DNA from: Steinernema hermaphroditum
Lineage: Eukaryota > Nematoda > Chromadorea > Rhabditida > Steinernematidae
Length of the DNA stretch: 64,000 nt
Reading direction: 5' to 3'
Assembly: GCA_030435675.1 (NCBI GenBank)
Contig: CM059624.1
Span: 14,284,769-14,348,768, forward strand
A program made the position numbers and the translations under genes. Below are positions 12,401-25,000 of this stretch, in pieces (position 1 is the stretch's first letter; every line of letters starts with the position of its first letter). The notes under the pieces were generated by a model. It did not search any database, was not told where the DNA came from, and saw only the letters and a program-made list of their open reading frames with translations.

Positions 12401-15400
12401 TCGAACAGAAAATGGGACCCGCTTTGTTCGCTAAATCCTGAAAGCGATAGCCATGCATTTTAATCCCGATAGAAATGAAGCCTTTCCCTCTAAAACTCCC
12501 TGTGTGAAATGAAAAGAAGACCTGAAAAGTTTCTACATCGACCCACGGAAATTTCTGATCTTTTGAAACATTCGATATGGCTTCCAAGAGTGCGACACAA
12601 ACCGGCACAGATTGATTGTTTTTGCGATTCCTTTTGTGTCAAGTGAATGGCATTCATTTTACCTTTCGTATCACATCCTAGTGTGTCAGATTTCATTCAT
12701 TCTCTTAGTTCTCCCATTATGGTCTCTCGCCGATCTTTAGTAACGGTTCAAACTTGACCACCACCACTGATTTGGCTTAAATTTGGCACACATTGCTCTT
12801 TGTCACTTGACCACAGTCCAAGAAGCGAAGGGGATGAACACTTTGCAACCGAAACAAAGATTATGAGTAGAAGTATAAACTTGATGGCTTGGGAATCGTC
12901 GATGGGAAACGACTTTCTTGTATTCATTTAACTTACCTAGAGCGCTATTAGCTATTCTTCTATGCAGTTACCGCACTCATGAGGACCTAGCACTCTGTCA
13001 TATTTTATTCTGGAGGGTCGTCTCTGAGACTTTCTTCGTTAGTGTCCAACCCTCACTTCTTTTCATAACAAATTCAATCAAGAACCGCTACATACTACCC
13101 TATAAACAGCTGAAAACATCGTATTTCTTATCGTTTTGCTGTTCTATAGTGCACGTCAGGTAATCAGACGTCAAAATATTTTTTGCTTCCGAAGTCGACC
13201 CCTCCAAAATCAGCAGATTTCAGTCGTTCATTCAGTGTTCACATTCTTATCAAGGCCTCTGAGTCATAGTTCATAGTCTATGTATAGCTATGCGCTACCC
13301 ACCAAGGATGTCAACTGCCGCTTGCCTGACTCACATTGAAGGTATTTTAAAGCGTTTTCTGTTCTTCGGTAATATTTCTGGTGACCTATGCACCCAGTTA
13401 CATGCCAGTTTCATTTACATTTCCTTATCGCACACGCCAATGCTATCAAAGGTCCCATGAACCCTTAAACAGACACCCCGTGATTAACTATGTGAACGTA
13501 TAACTTATATCCATGGCCCAAAGATGACCACGTGCCACCCGATCCACTAGAATATTACTTACTCGTTTCCTTTCCTGTGCCACTTCCATGGCAACTCTCC
13601 GGTCCGTGATCGTGGCGCCGGCTTACCACATTCGGTGGCGCGATAGGTCACTGTTCCAGCGGCGGTGGCGACGAAGAGCAACGTTCACGCGACCCCACGT
13701 ACATCGCACTCCGTCGACAGTTTCTGCACCGCCGCCGCCTCCTCCCCGAGATGATCACCAAAACACCTGCATTGCATTGCATCGCGTCCGTCCATCCGTC
13801 CGTCCGGCGACCCTTCTTCCTTCTTCATTGCAGTCTGCATCGACCCCGTCATCGATCGATCAGCGAGCGATCCATTCAAAGAACGCGCGCGCCAATCACT
13901 TCCAAAATCCGCAGCATTACCGTATCCTTCCCGTTCCCCTACCAGAGTTGTGTCGTTCTGTAGTTTGTGGCGTGTCCCAGAAACTCGACGAAGAAGAAGA
14001 ATAGGGCGGCCTACGTGCGGCGGCCCTTCGCTGTCCGAAAGTAATGTGCAAACATAGCGCGGCGCTCTTGTGCGAATGTCTCAAACTATTAGCCCCCTCT
14101 TGTAACGCGTACATCGGCGCCGGCGATCACTTCGCGACTGGTTCGAGAGCGCAGCGATTCGGTCGTTTTCCAGAAGAAAAAGGCGGTTGAGAGATGGGGG
14201 CAGACGGGATCGGAAGAAGCCTGTAAGGAGAGCGGATGGGTGGCCAGCTTTGTGCACACCTATCGATTGCGTATTAGCCGTTTTCGCGCCAGATTTGTTT
14301 GTCTTCCGGTTTCGGGCGTCGGGTTCCGGGTGTTCGCGAGATGCTCAATTGTGTGAAGTAAGGGGAGACGTCTGCACTATTCTGGTTTGCGTTACAGGCA
14401 CAAAATCGCTGTGATGCAACGTTTCCACCAAAATTGAGGCCCATTGAGTTTCCGGTTCTCTTACACCGACATGTATAATGATGCTATTACAATATTATAA
14501 AAGTTGACCTTTTCTGTATCGGACCTACTTTGGTTACTTCTACTTTCGCGTCTCTTTTTCTTTGAGGATGGCGTATTTTAATAGAAACGTTCGCTTGGCA
14601 GACTTTTAGATGCCTGCCACCATTTGACTGATTGCACTTTACACTGCAAACTGTTTGAAAAAGGCTCACCTGATCGCAGAGGTCTACGCATATGCCCTCG
14701 GTTTTCGGGCGGCATACTTAGACTCTGAGACATTAGCCTAGGATTTACGCCGTTTCCAACCTGATATTTGGTGTCCTCCCTAGGTGTTTGGCGCTTTTAA
14801 GGGCATAGTCTTAATTACTGGGGGTCCGCTCCGGGCGTTTCTTGTTTACATGAGTTGTCTTTTACTAAAATCTAACGTCTGAAAACGGAAGGGGGATATA
14901 CCGACGAGTCCGGAACCGAGGCTCGAGAGTCGTACTCGATGGGCATCGCGTCTCGGACTCGTTTGGATTTCGGCACATGAGGAAACGCCTATTATGGCTT
15001 TCTACTTTCTTCCCTTTCGTTTTTAAGGCACCCCTCAAAGGGGTCGGAAATCCGAAAAGGCTCTTCCATTTTGAGATGATCCGCCCTGATTCATTACTGG
15101 TGGGATTTATTTGAATCCTAGTTCATGAAAGGATTCTTTACGATCTTCACGGATCATATCTGGTCAGAGTTAACGAGTCCACTACTTAAAGACTGATAAA
15201 TCATTTGGAGATAAACTCGTTTCCGGCGCCACTCTTAGGTTTGGGTGGACTTCAGCGCTTAGACTTAGGATTTTAGGGTCTCTTTCCATGAGTGTCATCA
15301 ATTTTTTTTGCTAAAGGAACCACGTGTGAAGGATGCCCTAAAACCAAAAGAGGAACTAAAAAAAGAAGAAACTCCCGGCATTGTATACCATCTGGGAAGA

Positions 15401-17156
15401 GAGACATCCTATCAAGATGTGCATCAGCGTGTTCGATGCTCTCGAAACTATGCCCTTTTTGTTATGCACATTTCCATTACCGCACTCCGGCGTAGACTGT
15501 GTAGAATAGCTGGACCACTCCATTCCATGGAAGCGACCATGATCCCTGGAGACTGTTTTTGTATCGAGATACCATATCAGATTGTTTGCTATGTCTAGTC
15601 CGTTCGAGGTCGTCCGAAAAGTCCTTTTTGTTATGACTACCTAGAAATTTTTCATAGTCAACAAGTACACAGATATGCCAATTTCTGGTTGAAGCTGTCG
15701 CCCATTAGCCCAGACCGACAGACCATTACCACCGACGATTCAGAAGCTAGCCCATTCGTTCTCTCTATTTTGATGTCCTTTCTGGTGTACATACAACTCT
15801 TTGTCCTCTTAGGAGTCAAAGACGATGACCTAACTGATATTGCCTATTGTAGTGCACTTTTTGTTCCATGTTTTTCGATGATAACGGGTGCACGATTTTA
15901 TCTATCGTCCAAACCGTTTCTTGTTTTCGTGATCGCGCCATATTGGACTGTTATGTAAAGTACTATACAGGAGGAAATGAGCAGAAATCATCCAAGACCG
16001 TCCTATAGGTAGGTCCCACTGGGAAACGTTTCTTAAATGGAACTATAGATGGCACTATCTGTACTGTCTAGCACGGAAAGGTTTCATGTATTATGTTGCT
16101 CAACGGAAACCATGTCCCATTGCCACATGTCCTTGTCTCTGATCTAAATGATAATATAGACGAGACTCTCTGTAATATCTGACACGGAAAGGTTTTATAT
16201 GTTCTGTTCTATTATTATATTGATGCGAAGAGTGCACAATCGATGAAAGATAATCCATTGTCTTTTATCGTCTGCGCTCAGTTTGCACCGCTCCCCGAGA
16301 ACAGTCGCAATTGTCCTGATACATAAAGCGATCCCAGAGGTCGACACTTTGGACTCCAAAGCCGTTGGAGCCGAGTCTGTTTCGGCTCGGCTTTGCTCGG
16401 CTCAGGTGACTCGTCCTACTTCGCTTCCCTGATTCCGCTACTACAAAAGTGGAAGTTATTTCTTTTTTGACCCAATCACACCAAGGATCACTGTCGGCCA
16501 ACGGCAATTTTGAAGTCCATCTCGTCCCAATGCATTTCAAATCACCACTGACCTCTTTTTGCACTTTATGGTCCTGCAACGTTCCGCACTATTCTGTGCT
16601 CTTTGATGTCGACCCCTTAGTCTTTGTTGTGGCAAAGGATTAGAACGATTTTTTACGTTCCCAGCACATTTTTAAGAATCCGGTTTTTGGAGTTGTTTGT
16701 TTAGACATCGTCCAATCTGTAGTTTACTTTTCTAACGCATTGTAACCTGAATACCACCTGAAGATGATCATCGTCTGCATCGATTTCTTCATTCTTTTGA
16801 AATGCCCCTTTGTTGATGTTGTTGCTCTTGGGATACGGTAGTCCGAGGTTGTTCTATGACATGTTTTCAGGTCTTGACATGTCATCAATCCACTTTTCTG
16901 GCCCGATTGGAAGTTTCCTTTTCCACATTTCCTATCATGACCATCATGTGTTGCCGATCTCCGTGATGTCTGATCTCGATGGACTCCTGGTCCAGGGCTA
17001 GGCTCCCCTAAAGTCTCATCCTAAAAGTGCCTAGCAACAACGTCAACATCGGGCTTGTTGTTTTTGGTGGGAGAGTGACGTGGTCGCGGCGTGCTGGGGA
17101 TCCCCTGCAGCGAAAAACTCGTTTCTTCCTAACACTAAAGTTCACTTCACTCACAG

Positions 17157-17366
17157 GAGAATGGAAGATCCGCTGAATCTGGACTCTCCGGCCTTTAAGA
17201 TGGCGGCGGTTGGTGTGGATGCCGACGAGCGGAAGTCGGTTGCCGCCAAGGTCTTCAGCAAGATTCCGTTCAGCATTCACCCGCGCGACTTTTCCGTTTC
17301 AGTCAAGACGGACGACGGACGGAAGTTCATCAACGGGTCATGCTCGAAGGCGCCTTCCAAATCACC
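17157..17366 (+). CDS. Orphan 5' coding exon upstream of SPT2
   Basis: A clean nematode-style exon: acceptor TTCACTCACAG ending at 17156, ATG at 17161, 68 codons plus two bases, then a strong GTAAGT donor at 17367. The translated piece starts MEDPLNLDSPAFKMAAVG and contains FSKIPFSIHPRDFSVSVK; I recognise no domain. Its donor phase (two bases left over) does not fit the first shared exon of the downstream serine palmitoyltransferase (phase 0 at 19006). It is therefore not a simple alternative first exon unless a small phase-correcting exon intervenes; a 17-base candidate is 17436-17452. It may be the start of an independent short gene. Confidence 0.4.
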
Positions 17367-17995
17367 GTAAGTAGCTTATCGTAACCAAGATTCTAAGCCA
17401 TATGAAAAGACAGTTTGCTTCTTGATTTGATTCAGAAATTGGCGCTTTAAAGGTATACGTTCTAAGCTAATAGAGCCTTCAATTTCTAAGTTCTAAGAGT
17501 TAGCCAAGAGGTACTTTCCTATAGCCTTTATGCGATGCCTTTAGAGTTAAATTGGAAAAGCGTGCCAGGACCCTTTATGGGATTAACCATCACACCTTAA
17601 TATCACCATATCATGGCAAAACCGGTGCCAATCTAAGAGCACACATCAGATTTTGAAATTTGCACTCTAGATCAACACATAAGCCAATATTTTGTCTTAT
17701 TTTACCGTCTAAAAGTCCCCCAAAAAGGTCCAAAATTCCTCGATTTTTCGCTTTATTAAATTCTACGATGAGCAATGAGATGGGAGGAGTGGCTGCGGAA
17801 ATTTCCAAGCGTGCAGCTGCCGCCACCGCGCCAAAGGTGGCGGTGATGGTCTGCTCGCGGCGATCGCCCCTTATCACCCACGAACCAAACCGTCGTCACT
17901 TCGTCTTCGCCGCTGGCGTGAGGCGCTAAGTTCTTCGCTCGCTGTCTTATTCCTTTCGCTATTCGCCAAAACGGACTTCTGGGGCTGACGGCACC

Positions 17996-20900
17996 ATGGC
18001 CAACAACAAGATGTGTATTGATGAGTTCATGAATAGGCAGCTGGCGGAGCACACCGACATTCTGGAGATGGCGTGGACGAAGGGTGGCAAGGCTGGAGAC
18101 GACGCCAAACGTGGCTCCAACAGTTCCAGCGAGGATTCAGCGGAAATTCAGAGTCGACAATTGCACTCAAAGGTTGGTTTTTAAGGAGGGGGAAGGTGGT
18201 TAAGCATAGCCTCAAATTTTGAGCTGAAAACCAGGTCATATTTATAGAGTTTTGGGTAGATTTATCCTACGCAGTTCATATAGGAACTTCGGTTTAGAAA
18301 GTCTGAAATAAGAAGCGAATTGACGGATAGAGACGCAGATCTAAGTAGTTCATGTGTGTCTCGGAAACGGGACCACTATTGTGTGCCGATTACGAATATC
18401 CGTACTTCTTGGATCCTTTAGAGAAAGCCCTTGACCTTTCACCCTTTTACAGTAAAAACTAGCTCTTTTCACACCTGTTTTAGAAGTTGTCTTGATCTGT
18501 GATCACATTCTTCCCCATCAGCACTACTTCGATGCATTATCCAAAATATTCACTGGTTTTGAAGGCCTAATTTACATATAAGGCCTGTCTTCAGATCGAA
18601 GATTCATTGCTGGACTTTGCACTAGTTCTCATATGTTTACAAACAACCTGAGAATGATCTGTTTCTATTGAGATGAATCATAGATTTCCCATCATTTGTC
18701 AGCCTCTATTTCTCACGATTCGATCACTAGGATAGCTGCCATGACAATGCATCATATAAGGATATTCAGAGACGGTTTTTAGGCGAGTTTTAGTCGTTGT
18801 TTTTCCATTTCCGGGCACCAAACATCAGTCCTTCCAGTCGCAATGCCCTTAACCTGAGAGTCGCAAAAGTCAAAACACATCTTATCACGGCGCACTATTT
18901 ACCATTCCCATCAAAGATTGCAACGAAACGAATCATGCGATCGCAGATTCGACGCCCTTTCGCCCCTAGCACCACCTGCTGACTCATCAGTCCACTCGTT
19001 TTCAGCTCGAAGCCGAGTCGGAATACGTAAAGCCCAGAGATGACATCAAACGGGCGCCGAACGAATTCGAACACTGCAATAGGCTAATCGCTTTTTCCGT
19101 CTACTTCACGTGGATGCTTCTGTTGGTGTTCGCCTACATCCGCGAGTTCCTGCGCAAATATGGATTCGAGAAGAACAAGGCGGCCGTGGAGCTGGAGAAG
19201 CAGCGCAGTTTTGTGCCGCTGTTCAACGACTTCGAGGCGGTGTACTCGAGGAACTGCTACACAAGAGTGCGCGATGTGTTTGAACGGCCGATTGGAAGCG
19301 TTCCCGGCGCGACGGTGAATCTTGTCGATCGTGTCACCAACGACTATTGTTGGACTTTCCAGTAAGTCTTTGGGGTCTACGTTATGGGAGAGGAACGTAT
19401 GACTATGTGGCAGTTTTGAATCAGCCAGTCCGGTAGATATATCATTACGAAAAGATGTGAAAGATCCTTGGATACCTCTTCTAGGGATACCTGTTCTGCC
19501 TCTTCAACGATCTCTAAACAATCAGTCATTTTTTGTAGTGATAGATATTCCGTTCGCCCAGTGAAAGTGATCTATGTTGCAAAAGGTATTGTTTTTGTTT
19601 TCAAAAGGGAGTTCACTTGGATAAGTGCAATTGAGACAAGTAGGGTAGCCGGTTCACAGTTTGACTATTTGATGCGTAAAAACATGATAGAAGGGCAGAT
19701 ATATTGAGATGGCTAAAAGGTTAGAAGGCTATCGGACTTAAGACAGGCTAGCTGCGCATGAGGTTTACCAAAGTTTGACCCTTTTGAATCGCGTATTTTA
19801 TCGGTTCAGAAGGATCTCCTCGAAGATCACCTCAGCTGACGTTCACGTTGATATACGGTAGCCGGAAAGAGTGCAATTTATAACATTATTTTCAGCCTAA
19901 CTGTATATGACCGTTCGAAAGAGATCCGAGAAGCATTTTGTAGGATAGTTTGGATAATTTAGGGTACGAGTGGTCCCAGTCGTAATTGACTATTTGGCAC
20001 ATAATAACATGGTTATGGATAGATGGATAGAAGCTGGGTATATTTTCGGGTAGCTAAATCCTCTAGAAGGTTAGAAGAGCATGAGGATGCCCTAGGTTTG
20101 ACCCCTTTGAAACGCGTATTTTAGCTGGTCACAAGGGTCTCAATCACCTTAAAATTACCTTAGCTGGGTAGTGGTTAACAGGTCTGTAAACCTTGGGTTG
20201 TTATAAGTCGGGCTTAAGAACTATGCGTGTGCCTATCTATGATCAAATCAGTACATCTGTTTGATCTACAATAGAGGTGAAGTAGGGTGTACCCTGTGTA
20301 CTGGTCTCCACTAACAGTACATCCCTTTCTAGGTTCACCGGAACGCAGACGAATGTGATCAACGTCGGCTCGTACAACTACCTCGGATTCGCCCAATCCA
20401 GCGGTCCCTGCGCGCAAGCTGCCGCCCAGGCCATCGATGAACAGGGTCTGAGCGTGTGCACGACTATCCACGAACGAGGACCTTCCGTTTCTCAGCACAA
20501 TCTGGAGAAACTAGTCGCTGAGTTTCTGGGCGTCGAAGACGCGATCTGCTTCAGCATGGGTTTCGCCACGAACTCCATGAATGCTCCGTGCCTGGTGGAT
20601 AAGGTAATCATCATGTTAAGTCTGTGGTACTGTAACCTGTTTTTTGTGTAGAACTCTCTTATCGTATCCGATCAGTACAACCATGCCTCTCTCATTCTGG
20701 GATGTCGCATGTCCGGAGCCAGCATCAAGGTTTTCAAGCATAATGGTACGATATACCGTATCCAGAGTGAGATGTCATAACAATTATTGTTTAGATATGA
20801 GAAGTCTCGAGAAAATCCTTCGGGACGCAATCGCCTACGGTAACCCGAAGACATGCCGTCCCTACAACAAGATCCTCATCATTGTCGAGGGAATTTACTC

Positions 20901-22167
20901 GATGGAAGGTTCCATCTGCAATCTCCCAGGCATCATCGCCCTCAAAAAGAAGTACAAATGTTACCTGTACCTCGACGAGGCGCACAGCATTGGAGCCCTT
21001 GGAAAAACGGGTCGTGGCGTTGTCGAGTACTGGGGCTGCGACCCACAGGACGTCGACATCATGATGGGCACATTCACGAAGAGCTTTGGTGCCGCCGGAG
21101 GATACATCGGCGGATCGAAGCGCACCATCGACCATCTCCGATTGCACTCTCCCACCGGCTACTACTCACTGCCGATGTCGCCGCCTGTCGCGCAGCAGGT
21201 CTACTCGTCCATGGCGATCATTATGGGACGTGACGGAACCCGCGATGGCCACGACAGAATCGACACGCTCTCGAGGAACGCGAGGTACTTCCGGTCGAAG
21301 CTCAAGCAGAAGGGATTCATCGTTTATGGATCCGACGACAGTCCCGTCGTTCCGGTTATGCTCTACTATCCGACCAAGTGTGGGTAAGTCGAACTTCCTG
21401 TTTTGGTCCAAAAAGGGCAGTAAACACGATCCAATGCTGGGAAAAACATAGACCAATGAACACATTGGTTCTCCGTTTATATAAGGTGTCTCTAAAGAGG
21501 CACTTTAGATGGAAGTTTGGGAAGTCACTTATGAGATCGTCTAAACGTGGAGCGGTCGGAAAATGAAGAAGAGAAGCGAAAAACGAGATAGGTAGACTGA
21601 TCACACTGGTCAGAATTTCTGAGTGACTTTCTAGACCTCTGTCTAAAGTGGTCTTATTTGGGAAACCCTGTATATGGCGACCGGTCTACCTCTAGGCCTC
21701 CCTCACAATAATGATGTACGACCGGTTCAGAAAACTGTTCCTATGGAGCTTGTTTTGATTAGACGTCTACAAAGTAAGCTCATTACTACAATGATAGTTT
21801 TTGTGACAAGACCATTATTATAAATGAACCCACAGATCGAATTCAATGGTGATCAGTCCCACTACATCTTCCTTTTTGCCACACCTGGTCACAGACAGAT
21901 GATCCAGGCACAGATAGACAGGAAAACTAAGTGTCCCTTTTCAGACTCTGGGGCCGAGAAATGCTGAAGCGCAAGATCGGCGTAGTCGTCGTCTCCTTCC
22001 CCGCCACGGACATGACCGAGAGCCGAGTGCGTATCTGCCTTTCGGCAGCGCACACCAAAGAAATGCTGGATACGGTACTGGACGCGATGGACGAGGTCGG
22101 CGACCTGAGCTGCGTGAAGTATTCGAAGCGCGCGCACCTCTACAAGAACCTCAAGATCGAATATTAA
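17996..22167 (+). CDS. sptl-2: Serine palmitoyltransferase subunit 2 (SPTLC2-like)
   Basis: Six exons: 17996-18172, 19006-19361, 20333-20603, 20652-20745, 20795-21383, 21945-22167; 569 aa, all phases consistent. It is the PLP-dependent catalytic subunit that condenses serine with palmitoyl-CoA in the ER membrane, the first step of sphingolipid synthesis. The protein shows an acidic N-terminus, a membrane segment ([16 protein letters not shown]), then [13 protein letters not shown] at the start of the aminotransferase fold. The catalytic segment [16 protein letters not shown] has the Schiff-base lysine at about K395. The C-terminal domain ([30 protein letters not shown]) is complete. The start ATG has a favourable GCACC context. 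The two large introns (18173-19005 and 19362-20332) and intron 5 carry repeat debris, including a SINE-like tail in intron 5. Length is as expected for the family. Confidence 0.95.
21440..21486 (+). repeat. SINE-like 3' tail in SPT2 intron
   Basis: The block AGACCAATG...GGTTCTCCGTTTATATA closely matches the tail of the tRNA-derived element at 39490-39655 (ACCAATGG...GGTTCTCCGTTTATATA). Weaker matching extends upstream to about 21390. It lies in the last intron of the serine palmitoyltransferase gene. Confidence 0.5.
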
Positions 22168-22855
22168 CGAACGGTCGACGCGAATGTTCATGTTGAACAC
22201 GTTAGGCGGGTGCATCTCTCTCTTCACTAGTCGGCAGGTTCACTTGTTGTTACTTATTCGCAGGCTACTGTGCAGAAAAGTTCGTTGACTCTGACTCTAT
22301 TCTCAGATTGTATAGATTGTAATATCGCCAATAAAATGGATAATGTGATGTTCTTCTCCGAGTGTGGATCATGTCGACGATCTCCAATCGAACTTGGGAA
22401 CGAGCACTTTTCAGCTGGAAATGATGTTGTTTTCTTGGCGAGATGTTATGAAACCAATGATCGGATCCAATGTCGAAGTCTGCACCGCTAGTCGGTAAAA
22501 TCTGCGTTTCCGTCGCTTTTTATCGCTGGATATGGAACGTACTTAATGGGTGTAGCCTGAAATTTGTGTTCCAATGACTAACCTCCACCCTTCACTTTCC
22601 ATATCGCTGGAGACCTCACTCCAGAGTCTCGGGCTAGTTTCAATCGACGCCCTTCTTCTTTAGTTTCCACTAATGACGTGCCTATAAACTTCTCGAAGTT
22701 TGCGTGTCACGCGATGGAGGATTTCAATGATCTTGCCCTGCTGCTGGATAAAAGCCGCCCGACCACCACTCGACGAAATTCCAAATCCAAAATTTCTTCT
22801 ACTTTGAAATAACACCACAAATGTACAGACAGATAGATCACAGGACAGAAGCTCT
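22168..22855. other. Convergent 3' intergenic region
   Basis: This lies between the 3' ends of SPT2 (+) and the Cys/Pro repeat gene (-). An AATAAA at 22330-22335 is a plausible poly(A) signal for SPT2. No coding frame is convincing. Confidence 0.55.
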
Positions 22856-24112
22856 CTACTTCTCTTCTTCTTCTTTCTTCTCGGTCTTGTTGCTTTCCTC
22901 ATCTCTCGCCGGCGATGCATATCTTCCGTACGACGCGTACGCTCCGTACTTAGGAATGGAATAGACTGGAGCAGATTGGTAAGTGTAGGTCGAAGGGGCG
23001 CAGGGTGGCTGAGCGCACATTGGGGTAGGCTGGTAGATGGGCTGCTGGCGGAGAGGTTGGTAGACAGGCTCTTGACGAACGAGGGGAGCACAAGGCGGCG
23101 AGGCGCAAATAGTTGGCTCCCGAACGACGGGTACTTGGACAGGTTCCCGAACACAAGGCGGTGTGACGCAGGCCGGGGTATGGTAGACAGGTTGGTGCAC
23201 TACGGGTTCAGAATAAACGATTGGAGCGGGGCAAGGGGGTACGGTACAAGAAGGGGCCGGATCACGGAAAATGGCTTGAGCACAAGGGGGATTGGAGCAT
23301 GTGGGAGTCTGGTAGATAAGAGGCTGGTTATAGACAGGGTCACGAAGGACGGGTTGAGCAGTCTGATAGACAGGAGGCTGTCTGACGACGGGCTCACGGA
23401 GCACGGGCGTCGAAGCATGGTAGACAGGTTGATAGATGGGCTGTCTGAGGACTGGAACTGGCTCTGGAAGAACTGGAAGGTGATCACGGCACGGGGGTGT
23501 GGTACAAGGGTGACCAACTACGGTGGGTTCGCGAAGAACGGGCTGGGGAGTCTGATAAACAAGATGTTGCCTCACGGGAACTACAGGTTCGGGGCAAGGA
23601 GGTACGGTACAAGCTGGTGTTGGGTCACGAAAGACAGGTTGAGCACAAGGAGGATTGGAGCATGAGGGAGTCTGGTAGACAAGAGGCTGGTGATATATAG
23701 AGTCACGGAAGAGAGGCTGAGCAGTCTGATAGACAAGGGGCTGTCTGACGGCCTGGTCACGAAGCACAGAGGTCGGGACGTGAGTTTGATAGGCAGCAGG
23801 CTGTCGGATGGCCACATCTCGAAGAACGGGCGTTGCAGCTTGGTAGACAGGCTGACGAACCATGGGAACTTGAGAGCCACAGGGTGGGTTCAGACACTGT
23901 CTAGATGAACAAGGAGGATTTGCACAGGCCGGGCCTTGGTAGACAGGTTGACCATCAGTCGGAAGAGCATATGTCGGGTTGAGGTAGTGGACACGACCAG
24001 TTATCACCTGCCCAGAGGTCGAGCCTACTGTAGCCAGCAGGATAGCACTAAAGTAAAAAATTTTGAAGATGACTCTAATCTAGATAGAAACTTACATGAA
24101 GAGGGATCCCAT
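22856..24112 (-). CDS. Secreted Cys/Pro-rich repeat protein
   Basis: Two exons on the minus strand, 24112-24096 and 24047-22856, give 402 aa. The tiny first exon encodes only MGSLF and part of the next codon. With the second exon it makes a clear signal peptide (hydrophobic IAILLATVGS, then STSG-Q). The mature protein is built from degenerate repeats combining P-V-Y-Q/V-Y-Q-T, V-L-R-E-P or F-R-D-P, and C-x-x-P-P-C motifs (about ten, e.g. CANPPC, CSNPPC, CTVPPC). The paired cysteines suggest disulfide cross-linking, and Tyr/Pro content suggests a structural extracellular matrix, cuticle or secretion protein (inference). It ends in a Tyr/Ala stretch and a charged E/K tail. A TATA box lies upstream. 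An open fragment of the same gene sits in a cysteinyl-tRNA synthetase intron. I do not recognise a named family. Confidence 0.85.
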
Positions 24113-24164
24113 ATTCGACGAATGGATCTGAGTATGAAGTGTCGTTTGAGTGCAACTTTGACTC

Positions 24165-24171
24165 TTTTATA
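24165..24171 (-). promoter_or_regulatory. TATA box of the Cys/Pro repeat gene
   Basis: On the minus strand the sequence reads CTATAAAAGAG, about 53 bp upstream of the ATG at 24112. That is a good distance for a strongly expressed, short-leader gene. Confidence 0.6.
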
Positions 24172-24439
24172 GCGAGATGTGCATGTTTGCACAGTGTAAC
24201 TGGACAACGGCCGAGAAAGCGACACCCTTTGGCGGAGTGTTTGTCGATGCGCGCTGAAAGTGAGAAACGAAATGAGAATGTCGCACAAAGTGACATGTCC
24301 GGTTGCTTGGGGTACGGTAGTGCGCAGCCAAAAAATGACCACTTTGTCGCAATAATGTTGCCTTTGGCTGAGAGTTTGATTTGTTGCGAAAAAAACCGGT
24401 TAGTCGAGTTCACTTTGACACTGCTACAGAATCTGCAAT

Positions 24440-24900
24440 CTGTTGGACTGGCGGATACGGCTCTTCGCTCTCCTCAGCGAAGTCTGCGCCGCCCGCTGAA
24501 CCGAAAATGGCTCTCCGCTCCGTTCACTGTGCTCTACCGCCGCGACTGGAGTGAATTCAGCTCTTCGCCGCTTCGACGCCCGCGTCAACTAATGGGATCG
24601 CCGCTTTTCATTTTGATGTCGTTCCCAATGCCGGAAAAGAAGATTCTACAGATGCTACACCGACACGCCTCGACTGGAATTAGCCTTTGGCCGCGAACAC
24701 GAATATTATCTGGTATTGAATGGAAGCTCAGCTCATCTGCTTAGATACCGTCCCCAACAAATGAAGATCAGATGCCGTCTCCAGCCAAACGAAAATGAAC
24801 GCCAACGGTGTGATTCATGCTTTCTGGTGCACACACGAAACGTCTCACAAGGCGTAAGCTTTTGATACGATAAGATCAGCTCGTAAAAAAAGAATTCGCA
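24440..24900 (+). repeat. Dispersed 0.5-kb repeat, copy D (partial)
   Basis: Matches the 53-kb copy in the same orientation: AGTCTGCGCCGCC, CTCTCCGCTCCGTT, CGACGCCCGCG, and the hairpin-bearing end AAGGCGTAAGCTTTT near 24850. It is more diverged than the 29.8- and 53-kb copies. Its end runs into the 3' flank of the first F-box-like gene; a similar junction lies beside the second gene near 26420, so it was probably carried along when that segment duplicated. Confidence 0.55.
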
Positions 24901-25000
24901 AAATTGCTGACTGCGATCAAATGGCTATAATAAACTGTTAAAATGACGCATATTTATTATTTTTAACAAATAAATAGAAAACTTTATGGAAGAAAATGAA

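Larger units (their letters stand above)
10180..17156. other. Long non-coding interval
   Basis: I see no supportable gene. Holdings: the 3' UTR of the SWI/SNF gene; a T/A tract (11486-11640) listed separately; a fragment of the dispersed 0.5-kb repeat (12241-12400); and a CpG-rich region 13580-14420 with CCGT/CCAT microsatellite. A 138-codon frame lies in that last region and reads as Arg/Pro/Ser-rich with no domain. A hydrophobic 89-codon frame (15689-15958) has several membrane-like segments but lacks an ATG and splice partners. A GC-rich sequence at 10745-10810 resembles a tRNA-like A box without a good B box. Confidence 0.55.

Noticed and set aside
13588..14004. 138-codon + frame in a CpG-rich region
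   Set aside because: Composition follows CCGT microsatellite and GC content; no domain, no splice partners.
15689..15958. Hydrophobic 89-codon frame resembling a receptor fragment
   Set aside because: No ATG at a sensible place, no neighbouring exons and no family motif.
22976..23908. Long + strand frames (up to 229 codons) opposite the Cys/Pro repeat gene
   Set aside because: They are antisense shadows of the repeats; the minus frame has a signal peptide, intron and promoter.
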